DNA of 50,706 nt from a virus. The notes under the pieces were generated by a model that ran no database searches, was not told the DNA's origin, and was given only the letters and a program-made list of their open reading frames with translations. Position numbers and translations under genes: made by a program. Below are positions 8,148 to 15,257 of this stretch, one piece after another; the first letter of the stretch is position 1, and each line of letters opens with the position of its first letter. The DNA is taken from IMG/VR virus record IMGVR_UViG_3300042324_001056, positions 1-50,706 of that record; one strand, 5' to 3'.

Positions 8148-8459
8148 TTATTTATTTTTAATTTGTTTTTCTATATATTCAATAAAATCTACAGCAGAAA
8201 CTTTACCTCCGACATTCCATTGGTTTAAACTCTCTGTGCTATAGCGGACATTGTAAGTTTTCCAATCATAGATGGTAAAATAATTACCTCCAAATTCTAC
8301 AACCCAATCAAAATTGACTTTTTCGTCACCAGATTGACCATAAGCTGGCTGACCCAATAAAGAGATTAGATCTGCGTATTTACAAGCTATGTAACCTTTA
8401 AGGCTAGAGCCATTTGTTTTGCCTGAGGCTTGTTCTGCGTTTAATGCTGTTATTTTCAT
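8148..8459 (-). CDS. Conserved-looking phage hypothetical protein
   Basis: 103 aa, no packaging tag. The pattern of a KYADLISLLGQP helix, FDWVVEFGGNYFTIYDWKT strands and a C-terminal helix is one I associate with small phage proteins of unknown function. It is promoter-proximal, just after the gene at 8462-8779, so the tagged genes downstream may be co-transcribed with it. Confidence 0.6.
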   Translation of the reverse strand: MKITALNAEQASGKTNGSSLKGYIACKYADLISLLGQPAYGQSGDEKVNFDWVVEFGGNYFTIYDWKTYNVRYSTESLNQWNVGGKVSAVDFIEYIEKQIKNK

Positions 8460-8461
8460 AA

Positions 8462-8779
8462 TTATTGAGAGATTTTAATTTTGTTATAGGCTTTATCGTA
8501 TCTTGCTAATTTTGCAGTAGCTGTATGGATCTGCAAAGGATGAAAATCTTCTGGATTATCAACAACACATTCATCGTGTGAACTTATATACCATGAGATC
8601 AAACATTCAGCCTCTGTTGGAGTGTACATTTGAGTACGCTTGTTGATTAATGCAGCAGCTTCAGTCAATCCTCGTTCATTAGCTTCATCAGTACTAAGCA
8701 TATCTAAATAGTCTTTGATCTGCTGCTTGATAGCGTTCTTGTAAATTCCGAGGTCATTGTAAATGTGTAACTTTGTCAT
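8462..8779 (-). CDS. Hypothetical protein, first gene of an operon
   Basis: 105 aa, mostly helical, with a Cys-containing central segment (ECLISWYISSHDECVV). Not recognised. It is the first gene behind the TGTCAAA/TATATTTAC promoter at 8800-8832, with a leader of about 20-30 nt. Confidence 0.6.
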   Translation of the reverse strand: MTKLHIYNDLGIYKNAIKQQIKDYLDMLSTDEANERGLTEAAALINKRTQMYTPTEAECLISWYISSHDECVVDNPEDFHPLQIHTATAKLARYDKAYNKIKISQ

Positions 8780-8799
8780 CTTTGTCTAGTTTAAATTTG

Positions 8800-8832
8800 T
8801 TATATGTAAATATACTAATAATATTTGACATA
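8800..8832 (-). promoter_or_regulatory. Class A promoter (TGTCAAA / GTATATTTAC)
   Basis: On the minus strand TGTCAAAT, a spacer of about 10 nt, GTATATTTAC, then ATATAA. Twelve copies of this arrangement occur between genes here. It fits the Bacteroidetes -33 TTG / -7 TAnnTTTG type apart from the last base. Reads into 8462-8779. Confidence 0.65.
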
Positions 8833-8837
8833 AAAAA

Positions 8838-8865
8838 ATCCGGATGAAAATAAATTCACCCGGAT
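8838..8865 (-). terminator. Terminator hairpin of the CCGG/CCGG type
   Basis: ATCCGG pairs with CCGGAT around a loop that is nearly identical in three other copies (25659, 29439, 33267), followed by a T run that merges into the next promoter. The stem bases covary between copies. Confidence 0.8.
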
Positions 8866-8870
8866 CTTAA

Positions 8871-8886
8871 AAAGTTACGAACAATT
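8871..8886 (-). promoter_or_regulatory. UUCG 3'-end element (TTGTTCGTAACTTT)
   Basis: Directly at the TAA stop of 8885-9148. In RNA it can fold UUG-UUCG-UAA. One of nine copies, each at the stop codon before a class A promoter. Confidence 0.6.
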
Positions 8887-9148
8887 ACTCTACTTCTTCC
8901 TCAAATCTTGAAGGATCCTTAAAGTAATCAAGCATCTCTTGAGTTGCCTCGCCAAGTTCAAAGTCAATGCCTTGTAAACCAAAGTCTTCTGAACTAGCAA
9001 GTTCTGTCTTAAGAGCTACGTAATCATCTTCTGTTGGTTCTTGAAAGTACCCACAAAAGTGTAAAATAACGATTTGTTCTGGATTTTCTTCATCTTTTAC
9101 AAATGCTACCAGTCCATGTGTAATGTTTTCGATTGTTTCTTCTGCCAT
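8885..9148 (-). CDS. Acidic hypothetical protein
   Basis: 87 aa, strongly acidic (ENPEQIVIL..., EEVE C-terminus), predicted alpha/beta. Not recognised. It is the last gene of the long minus-strand run from 12000 and is followed by the UUCG element and a terminator. Acidic small phage proteins can be inhibitors or DNA mimics, but nothing here is specific enough to say so. Confidence 0.55.
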   Translation of the reverse strand: MAEETIENITHGLVAFVKDEENPEQIVILHFCGYFQEPTEDDYVALKTELASSEDFGLQGIDFELGEATQEMLDYFKDPSRFEEEVE

Positions 9149-9150
9149 GA

Positions 9151-9429
9151 TTAAAATATTAGTTCGTATGTTGAGTTTTCTGTTTTAAATTTAATGCTAA
9201 TTGCTGATTCTACTAGGATCTCAGTCACTTTGGTTGTTAACCAATAGTCTTGATCTGAATAGCTTCTTGCTGTCACAGATCCTACTAATAAAGAACATCC
9301 AACAGTTGGTTTATTTGCCACTATTTTGTCAAAGTTGCCATTTTCTGTCCATGCAATAGCTTCTATTCTTGCACCTTGTTCCTTAAATTCTGCTGATCCA
9401 TCACTATGGATTTTGTATAATCTCGCCAT
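9151..9429 (-). CDS. Hypothetical protein
   Basis: 92 aa, beta-rich (SAEFKEQGARIEAIAWTENGNF, VGCSLLVGSVTARSYS). Not recognised. Its start lies inside the 3' end of the gene at 9404-9613, suggesting translational coupling. Confidence 0.55.
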   Translation of the reverse strand: MARLYKIHSDGSAEFKEQGARIEAIAWTENGNFDKIVANKPTVGCSLLVGSVTARSYSDQDYWLTTKVTEILVESAISIKFKTENSTYELIF

Positions 9430-9613
9430 CTTCTTGTATTTCTAGGTTAGGGTTTTCGATAATCATAATAAGAGTATCAATCTTACTTGATTTAATAACA
9501 TTTTTGTAGTTTCTGTTTCCACTAAAGAATTCATTGTACTGATCTCTTGGAATTGCATACCATATCTGTTCGTAAGAATTGTGCCAGAATACGTAATTGT
9601 AAATTTGATCCAT
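9404..9613 (-). CDS. Hypothetical protein
   Basis: 69 aa, rich in Tyr, Trp, Asn and Ile. Not recognised. It overlaps the next gene by 26 nt and lies 6 nt after the Zn-finger gene. Chosen over a competing frame at 9463-9675 because it fits the operon spacing. Confidence 0.5.
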   Translation of the reverse strand: MDQIYNYVFWHNSYEQIWYAIPRDQYNEFFSGNRNYKNVIKSSKIDTLIMIIENPNLEIQEDGEIIQNP

Positions 9614-9619
9614 TTTGTT

Positions 9620-10042
9620 TTATGTGTTTTTAGTCCAGAACATAATAAAATCTTTAGGTTCTGATTTGTTTTCAAATATTTTTATTGCGCACGATTGGCA
9701 ACATGTTGTAATCCAACCTTTCGTCTTTCCTATTTCTTCTTTAGTTCCACAGCCTTCACATGTCTCGTATGATTCTGATTCAGCTTGTTGGATTCTTTTA
9801 TGGATCTCATCAGAGCCTTCATTAATATAGAATCTAAGACCTCCAAATTTCTCTTTGATCTGGCAAACTTCTTTGTTCCAACCTAATTTAATTAGATCTT
9901 CAATAAGATGTTTCTCTAATTCATACCAACCAGCATCATGTTGCATAAAGTAACTATCTGTAATTGGCGGTGCTTGAGTCTTCCATCCATTTACTAAGCC
10001 ATCAATGCTTTCAAGGTATGTATTAAACTCTTCTCGTGTCAT
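9620..10042 (-). CDS. Phage protein with C-terminal zinc-binding cysteine cluster
   Basis: 140 aa. The N-terminal half has HDAGWYELEKHLIEDLIKLGW and KEKFGGLRFYI, a combination I associate with a family of uncharacterised phage/prophage proteins. The C-terminal half has CEGCG followed by CCQSC about 20 residues later, a likely four-Cys zinc site. Function unknown. It sits one base from the gene at 10044. Confidence 0.65.
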   Translation of the reverse strand: MTREEFNTYLESIDGLVNGWKTQAPPITDSYFMQHDAGWYELEKHLIEDLIKLGWNKEVCQIKEKFGGLRFYINEGSDEIHKRIQQAESESYETCEGCGTKEEIGKTKGWITTCCQSCAIKIFENKSEPKDFIMFWTKNT

Positions 10043-10043
10043 T

Positions 10044-10544
10044 TTAACTAAAACTATCTGATGAGCTAAATCTTAAACCATCTATAACAGTATCATGAGC
10101 ACTTGGTCCCCAATAATGATAGTTTGGATTTTCTTGAGCAGCTTTTTCTTCATGAGCCTGATCAAATATTAGGCCATCAGGGCACCAATTTAAGGCCATT
10201 TCAATAAACTCTTCACATGGAATTTCAGTTCCATATTCGTCTACTACTCTACCACTTCTAATATAAGCTAATAGCTCTTCTTTGTTGGTATAATACAAAT
10301 TAGTATTTAGGTTCCAACAAAACTGCCAGCCACCGCTTCTTTTACCAAGATGTGTACAAATACCAGCATTAAATTCATCCCATGGATCTGCATTTTCCCA
10401 GTCATTAGCTGTAATCTGCACCGTTCTAAATCCATTAGCTACCATTGGTGCATCTAACGTTAGCTTAGCTATTCTTTCTTCTAGCTTTTGCTTTCTCTCA
10501 ATCATTTCGGCCTCAGTTGGCACTCTAACGTAATTAGTTCCCAT
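10044..10544 (-). CDS. Conserved-looking phage hypothetical protein
   Basis: 166 aa with HLGKRSGGWQFCWN in the middle and an N-terminal helix KQKLEERIAKL. The GKRSGGWQF motif is one I have seen in uncharacterised phage proteins; no activity is known to me. Part of the tight run 12000-8885. Confidence 0.6.
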   Translation of the reverse strand: MGTNYVRVPTEAEMIERKQKLEERIAKLTLDAPMVANGFRTVQITANDWENADPWDEFNAGICTHLGKRSGGWQFCWNLNTNLYYTNKEELLAYIRSGRVVDEYGTEIPCEEFIEMALNWCPDGLIFDQAHEEKAAQENPNYHYWGPSAHDTVIDGLRFSSSDSFS

Positions 10545-10549
10545 AGTTA

Positions 10550-10786
10550 TTATATGTTTGACTCGTCTTTTGTTTCTGGATATTGACCAATTTCTTGATA
10601 AGCTTCAGCTAATAGCATTAAAGCTGCATCTAATTTGTCACTAACAGATTTATTTATTTTAACCCAAGGATGCTGTAGTAAATGATCTTCTAATATCGAT
10701 GCAACCATGTGAGTACGATCTAAAGCCTCGTGTATATAAAATGGATCATTTCTGACTTGATCCAAGCCGTTGTTATCTTCTACCAT
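10550..10786 (-). CDS. Hypothetical protein
   Basis: 78 aa, mostly helical (HMVASILEDHLLQHPWVKI, LDAALMLLAEAYQEIGQY). Not recognised. Overlaps the preceding gene's stop by 7 nt. Confidence 0.5.
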   Translation of the reverse strand: MVEDNNGLDQVRNDPFYIHEALDRTHMVASILEDHLLQHPWVKINKSVSDKLDAALMLLAEAYQEIGQYPETKDESNI

Positions 10787-10974
10787 GTGTCAATATCTGT
10801 TAAGTCTAATTTAGTTTTAGTTAGGTCACTCCAAACCTCAACTCCATCACCAATTCCTGTTGGAGTAAATGAATAAGTGTAGTTTCCATATTCACCAAAA
10901 AGATCTTTGATCTTTTCTTGCCATTCTTTAAGCTTGACCATCTGGGCCTCAGTTATTTCAAATTTCATTGCCAT
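10780..10974 (-). CDS. Hypothetical protein
   Basis: 64 aa: an N-terminal helix (EAQMVKLKEWQEKIKDLFGE) followed by strands. Not recognised. Start and stop overlap neighbouring genes by one and seven bases. Confidence 0.5.
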   Translation of the reverse strand: MAMKFEITEAQMVKLKEWQEKIKDLFGEYGNYTYSFTPTGIGDGVEVWSDLTKTKLDLTDIDTW

Positions 10975-11651
10975 TATTTAACGTATTGCTTTCTTAATAA
11001 CATTACAACATCAAGTGCATCCTCTACTGCATTATGGGTCACGACGTTTGATAAACCTGCACGCTCTTTGCACAGGCTCAAACCTGGTGTAGCGTTATCG
11101 TTAGCCCAATCAACAAAAAGTATTGCAGGATCCAAAACACGACCTCTAATCTTAAAAACCTGTTTCCAACGTGGAAGTCTTTCCAAGAATTTTTGGTCAA
11201 ATGATGCAAAGTTTTTACCAGCGGCATTAAAATACCACGGCTTCATATTAGAAGTCAAAGCTGGATAACTTTTACCATTTACTATTTCTCTCATGTCTCC
11301 AAAGGTATAATCACCTTCAATTGCATTATTATCATACATAAAATGAAAGATACGTTTCACTACATCTTCTTCATTTAAGTATTCACGACTAGTTTCAGCC
11401 TCAATTTGCTTACGTTCTTCGTCTGTTTTTGCCAACTTATAACGTAAGATGTCTGAGATCAAATCTCGGTTCATGTTCAGTGCAAAGATTTCTCCATCGA
11501 GTCTTTCGCGAATGATAGCTACTTCTAATTTTGGCAGCTCATTAATTGGCTTGATGTCATTACAGTCCTCTAGAACAATACCAATTGATAATGTTTGAGA
11601 TCTTTCGTTGTCAATTCCTGTTGTTTCTATGTCTATAGATGCGTATTTCAT
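10974..11651 (-). CDS. DEDDh 3'-5' exonuclease (DnaQ-like)
   Basis: 225 aa. Exo I is DIETTG (Asp7, Glu9); the second Asp region is in the NFASFDQKFL segment; Exo III is HNAVEDALD with the DEDDh His and Asp near the C-terminus. The fold matches RNase T/DnaQ exonucleases that remove 3' nucleotides with two metal ions. There is no polymerase domain, so this is a free-standing nuclease. Whether it acts on RNA or DNA cannot be read from the sequence. Tight operon with unknown genes on both sides. Confidence 0.8.
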   Translation of the reverse strand: MKYASIDIETTGIDNERSQTLSIGIVLEDCNDIKPINELPKLEVAIIRERLDGEIFALNMNRDLISDILRYKLAKTDEERKQIEAETSREYLNEEDVVKRIFHFMYDNNAIEGDYTFGDMREIVNGKSYPALTSNMKPWYFNAAGKNFASFDQKFLERLPRWKQVFKIRGRVLDPAILFVDWANDNATPGLSLCKERAGLSNVVTHNAVEDALDVVMLLRKQYVK

Positions 11652-11652
11652 A

Positions 11653-12000
11653 TTATATCTTGTTAAATGTGACGAATTCAGTTGCCTTTACTAATTCATA
11701 AAATTGTTTTGAAGCAGATTTAAATGACATTGCTCTGCCACTTGGCGTTTGCATGTGAGTAAATCCTCCATTTGCAAAATCATCAGTATTACACCATAGC
11801 AAATAATATTGTTTAGCAACCGATCCTTTAGCAGTGTATTTGTAAGACCTATTCCATCTCCAACTATCACTATCTTCTCTAAGAACCGTATTAGTTTCAG
11901 CTAATGCAATATACTTATGTGCGGGTTGTCCTTCAAAGAATCTTTCAAATTCTATGTGGATCTTAATACGACCCAAACTTCTGTGTTCTATTGTTTTCAT
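11653..12000 (-). CDS. Hypothetical protein, first gene of an operon
   Basis: 115 aa, beta-rich with many aromatic and basic residues (DSWRWNRSYKYTAKGS). Not recognised. Directly behind the class A promoter at 12010-12043, one base before the exonuclease gene. Confidence 0.55.
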   Translation of the reverse strand: MKTIEHRSLGRIKIHIEFERFFEGQPAHKYIALAETNTVLREDSDSWRWNRSYKYTAKGSVAKQYYLLWCNTDDFANGGFTHMQTPSGRAMSFKSASKQFYELVKATEFVTFNKI

Positions 12001-12009
12001 TTTAATTTT

Positions 12010-12043
12010 ATTACTTTGTAAATATACTAAATTCTTTTGACAT
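12010..12043 (-). promoter_or_regulatory. Class A promoter
   Basis: TGTCAAAAGAAT, then GTATATTTAC on the minus strand, reading into 11653-12000. No UUCG element and no strong hairpin precede this copy. Confidence 0.65.
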
Positions 12044-12061
12044 AAAAAAATTTATTTTCAA

Positions 12062-12667
12062 TTAAATTTCAGATGCTTCAAAAGCTTTATAAGCCTTATA
12101 AGAAAGCTTTTTGTAGTTCATGTTAAACTTCTCTGGCATAGCATCTAAAATGACATTGTTTCTATAAGGACTGTTCTTTGGCGTTGACCAGCGCCTTGAA
12201 TAGTACATCCAGTTATAGAATTGCACATAGGCATTGGCTTTCTTAGTGTATTCTTTGGTATCGATTGGTAAGTTAAACTTTTTAATTAAAGCCACTGATC
12301 GTTTCTCATTATCAAGTTCTAAATCTCTTGACAAAGCCAACCATTTTTTAATGTTTTTAACTTCGTAACCGGCCAACCACCATTCCACATAGCCTAATGA
12401 TTCTTCAGCTGCATTCCAAACTGGAATATCTTCATCCCATTGAGTAAAGTGACCATATTCATGAACTAGTACATCCAAAGCTAGTGAATTTTTAGCAGCA
12501 ACGACAAGTGCCATGTTCTCACTATCAAACCAACCTGAACACTGCATTGATTCTGATAATTTAACATATTTTGAAGGTCTTAGATCAAACTTAATCCCCT
12601 TTTTTCTACACTCTTTTTTCACATGATCGACAAAAGTCTTGATTTTAGGGTTAGTTAGATCTATCAT
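12062..12667 (-). CDS. HExxH zinc metallopeptidase-like protein
   Basis: 201 aa. VLVHEYGHFTQWDE near residue 90 gives the HExxH zinc site, and the following acidic helix (AAEESLGYVEWW) could give the third ligand. No signal peptide or capsid tag, so it probably acts in the cell. Substrate unknown; similar small HExxH proteins occur in phages. It follows the metallophosphoesterase gene by 3 nt. Confidence 0.65.
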   Translation of the reverse strand: MIDLTNPKIKTFVDHVKKECRKKGIKFDLRPSKYVKLSESMQCSGWFDSENMALVVAAKNSLALDVLVHEYGHFTQWDEDIPVWNAAEESLGYVEWWLAGYEVKNIKKWLALSRDLELDNEKRSVALIKKFNLPIDTKEYTKKANAYVQFYNWMYYSRRWSTPKNSPYRNNVILDAMPEKFNMNYKKLSYKAYKAFEASEI

Positions 12668-12670
12668 AAT

Positions 12671-13387
12671 TTATATAAATTGTATTTCGTTTGTTTCTGG
12701 GTTCCAATCAAATGTTACTGGCTTATTAACATATTCATATTGCTCATTTAAAATAGAAGCGTTAAAATAATGTGTTTGACCATCGAACTCATAGCCATAA
12801 CCACCATGAATATGACCACATACATGAATCTTTGGTCTAGAAACTGTATCAATATGATGTCTTAATAATGAACAGCCTAAGTTAGGTTCATTATATGGAG
12901 GTCCACTCGCATCTAAATGTCCTTGAACTGGGCCATGAGTTATTAAAATATCAGTATCTGTTGGAATTGCGGCCCATTTAGCTTCTAGTTCTTTGCCACC
13001 TTTTGGCAAATTAAATGCCCAATTGTAAAATTCAGGTTGCCATGGGCTACCATAGATTTTAGCAGTTTTTACATTTGCATCATGTGCATCTGCATCTCCA
13101 ACTATAATCCAATCATCTTGTAAATAATCAATCCACTTGTACGAATTGACAATTTCTATTGCCTTTTCTGGCAGATTTTCAAACATTCGATCATGATTTC
13201 CGGCAATAAAAACCTTATGGTCATATTGTTCTAAGCCATCAAACCATTTACAGAAATCTGTGATGTCGGTTGGTCTATAACCAGAGTTCATAATATCTCC
13301 AGCATGAATTAATAAATCACCTCCTGGCAAATCGCCATTTAAGTAATTGTGTTTTGTGTGCGTATCGCTGATTAGTGTAATCCTCAT
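12671..13387 (-). CDS. Calcineurin-like metallophosphoesterase
   Basis: 238 aa with the family's metal motifs in order: DTH (Asp8-His10), HAGDI, GNHDRMF, THGP and GHIHGGYG. The family includes phosphodiesterases, nucleases and nucleotidases, so the substrate is open. A second, less similar member is at 27514-28152. The upstream leader contains TATAGAGTATAAAC and the A-rich stretch usual here. Possible roles are 2',3'-cyclic phosphate removal or nucleotide metabolism (inference). Confidence 0.85.
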   Translation of the reverse strand: MRITLISDTHTKHNYLNGDLPGGDLLIHAGDIMNSGYRPTDITDFCKWFDGLEQYDHKVFIAGNHDRMFENLPEKAIEIVNSYKWIDYLQDDWIIVGDADAHDANVKTAKIYGSPWQPEFYNWAFNLPKGGKELEAKWAAIPTDTDILITHGPVQGHLDASGPPYNEPNLGCSLLRHHIDTVSRPKIHVCGHIHGGYGYEFDGQTHYFNASILNEQYEYVNKPVTFDWNPETNEIQFI

Positions 13388-13437
13388 AATATTATCTATA
13401 GTAGTTTATACTCTATAATTTAAAGTTGTTTCATAAA

Positions 13438-13459
13438 AAAAGCCACCGAAGTGGCTTTT
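13438..13459 (-). terminator. UUCG-capped intrinsic terminator of the Ro-adjacent RNA region
   Basis: AAAAGCCAC-TTCG-GTGGCTTTT on the minus strand with a T run, ending the non-coding transcript that begins near 13787. Confidence 0.85.
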
Positions 13460-13722
13460 AATGTTTAACGGGATCGCTGTTCGTGATTTTCTTCTCGGCA
13501 GAATAACCCTGTTTAACGTCTTCGGCTTTGATTTTCGCGAGAGTCTACTATCTTCAACTTCATCCTACTAGTCACCTATTGGGGTGGTTTGACGTGTAAC
13601 CTATTTTCCAGTGTTAGTCTTCACCTTGTCTAGCCGCTTCAAAACTAAGGACGAATCATTAGCTCCACGTTTATCCCAGACTCTGTCATAGTTTGTGTGT
13701 ACTTTTTGCTGTATCGATCCAC
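13460..13722 (-). ncRNA. Candidate Y-type RNA B (long form)
   Basis: The closing helix GGATCG (13715-13720) pairs with CGATCC (13471-13476). One base after the 5' strand is TACAGCAA (13706-13713), as in four other RNAs here. The roughly 235 nt inside hold local hairpins such as CACC-CCAATA-GGTG, GGTT...AACC and TTCT-GCCG-AGAA, but no tRNA-like arm that I can see. It lies directly downstream of the Ro60-like gene. The only open frame here, 60 codons with a TTG start, spans units A and B and shows no protein features. Family unknown. Confidence 0.55.
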
Positions 13723-13786
13723 CTGGTTCCTTGTTTTCCGTTTCTATAAGTATATGGTTGTATAAGTTGCTGTACGGAACCAATTT
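13720..13786 (-). ncRNA. Candidate Y-type RNA A (short form)
   Basis: TGGTTCC (13776-13782) pairs with GGAACCA (13724-13730). One base later comes TACAGCAA (13767-13774). A competing helix TTCCGT/ACGGAA uses part of the same 5' strand, so two folds are possible. The 5' strand begins only a few bases after the promoter box at 13788-13798, so the RNA's 5' end probably is the transcription start. Position next to the Ro60-like gene is typical of Y RNAs. Confidence 0.55.
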
Positions 13787-13787
13787 T

Positions 13788-13798
13788 CTTTATATATC
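13788..13798 (-). promoter_or_regulatory. GATATATAA-type promoter for the Ro-adjacent RNAs
   Basis: Minus strand GATATATAAAG directly after the stop of the Ro60-like gene (13799), placing transcription start at about the 5' strand of RNA A. Confidence 0.55.
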
Positions 13799-15229
13799 TT
13801 AAACGATTGGTGAGTACCTTTCGCTCAAGATTGTTTTATCCATTATTTGTTGTGGAGATTCAATATCTCCTCCAAGTAAACTTTTCATAATTGCTGGTGA
13901 GAATCCGCTTACCAATGCAGTGCCTTGAGTATCAAAGGCTACTGGTACACCACCATTTCTAGATTGAATGTTCCAATAAACAATCTGAGGCATTGTGTAA
14001 CCTGCTGCATCGTACATCTTCTCGATCATTTGTTGTGCAGTTGGATTCCATTTTCCATCTTCGTTTCTCCAACCTCCACCTCCAGTTGCCGCATTAAATT
14101 CCATATCTGATAAGATAAGAATCTTATTTGGCATTTCGTCTTGAGACAAATTATGCTTAGTGGCTTGATCTAAGATCAATTTAAAAGTCGCCTCGAGATT
14201 TGTTGACATTCCCCAATTTGAAGATGACATCTGTGCGTAGCGATCTTTTAGTGAACCACTTAATACTTGTAGTTGTGGAGTGTCTGAGAATGTGATGAAT
14301 GCATCTTTGAAAGGACCTTCATTTCGTTCAGAAATATAAAGACCTAATGAAACAGCAACATCCATACAAGTTACTGATTTGCTACCTCCTGCTGGGCAAG
14401 ACATAGAACCTGATGTATCCACAACTGGTAAAATCATATCGTTTGCTCCTTCTAAATAATTAGGAAGGGCTTTCCATTGTTCGTTAGCAACTGTTGCATT
14501 ACCTTGTTTTAATGACTTGGTAATGTCATAAGGGTAAACTGCACCTGCATTGATTTTAGCTTCACCTTTTACTAATGATTGGATATAAGCTGAATAACTT
14601 TCGTATGCATTTTTACCAAAGGCTTTTTGGTATCTGGCTGAGGCCACTGATGGTAATTTACCAAATTCAATGGTGTCCCATTCTTTAGCACACATTTTAG
14701 TCTCAACAACACTAGTCAATCCAACTAAAGATTTACGATATTGTTTTGGTGACATGCCTGTAAATTTACGTAACTTTTCAGCAATTGGACCTTTACGTGG
14801 CATCCATTTAGCACATAAACCATTTTCAGCTACGATAGCATTTGAAATTAAGGTAAATGCTTCTTTTTCAAGACGTGTTCCTGCAAGAACTAATAAATCA
14901 TCCCATCGGCCGTATTCAGCAATCAAATGCAAGTTTGGTTTTAAAGTCAAATCATGGTCTTCTGCTAAGTAAATGATAATGTCTTTGAAAACTTGACGTT
15001 CTCCAGCACCACCTCTGACATCACGTGCCCAGAATAAAAGTTTCATCGCACGTTTAGGATCTTCATTAAAGGCTTTCGAGAATGTAGCGATCAAACGTTG
15101 TTTGTCTTGGCCTCTCATGGCACCGATGTTAAAGAATAAATCAACACAAGCATTCAATGAACTTGAGTTGGTTGCCATACCATTTTCGGTTAGCATGTCT
15201 TCTTGTCTTAAAGCGTCTACGAATTTCAT
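13799..15229 (-). CDS. Ro60-like RNA-binding protein (TROVE/DUF2828 with vWA domain)
   Basis: 476 aa. The N-terminal helical-repeat part carries RDVRGGAGERQVF (69-81) and EYGRWDDLL (105-113), characteristic of the TROVE-related DUF2828 family. The C-terminal von Willebrand A-like domain starts PVVDTSGSM with the MIDAS DxSxS at 271-275, a MIDAS-type Thr at about 343, and ILSDMEF (372-378). Ro60 proteins are rings that hold the ends of misfolded RNAs and bind Y RNAs; in Deinococcus a Y RNA tethers Ro to polynucleotide phosphorylase. Two candidate Y RNAs follow the gene and three more lie at 41.6-42.2 kb. Inference: phage-made RNP for RNA quality control or RNA/tRNA remodelling. Confidence 0.85.
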   Translation of the reverse strand: MKFVDALRQEDMLTENGMATNSSSLNACVDLFFNIGAMRGQDKQRLIATFSKAFNEDPKRAMKLLFWARDVRGGAGERQVFKDIIIYLAEDHDLTLKPNLHLIAEYGRWDDLLVLAGTRLEKEAFTLISNAIVAENGLCAKWMPRKGPIAEKLRKFTGMSPKQYRKSLVGLTSVVETKMCAKEWDTIEFGKLPSVASARYQKAFGKNAYESYSAYIQSLVKGEAKINAGAVYPYDITKSLKQGNATVANEQWKALPNYLEGANDMILPVVDTSGSMSCPAGGSKSVTCMDVAVSLGLYISERNEGPFKDAFITFSDTPQLQVLSGSLKDRYAQMSSSNWGMSTNLEATFKLILDQATKHNLSQDEMPNKILILSDMEFNAATGGGGWRNEDGKWNPTAQQMIEKMYDAAGYTMPQIVYWNIQSRNGGVPVAFDTQGTALVSGFSPAIMKSLLGGDIESPQQIMDKTILSERYSPIV

Positions 15230-15257
15230 AATTTATTTGATTTGATAGTTATATTGC

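Noticed and set aside
9463-9675. 70-aa reading frame overlapping 9404-9613
   Set aside because: Overlaps the better-spaced gene almost fully and its composition looks like a frame shadow.
13460-13786. tmRNA, RNase P RNA, or a 60-aa protein with a TTG start at 13601-13783
   Set aside because: No tRNA-like ends with CCA, no RNase P core motifs, and the peptide is uncharacteristic while the DNA shows paired ends and hairpins.
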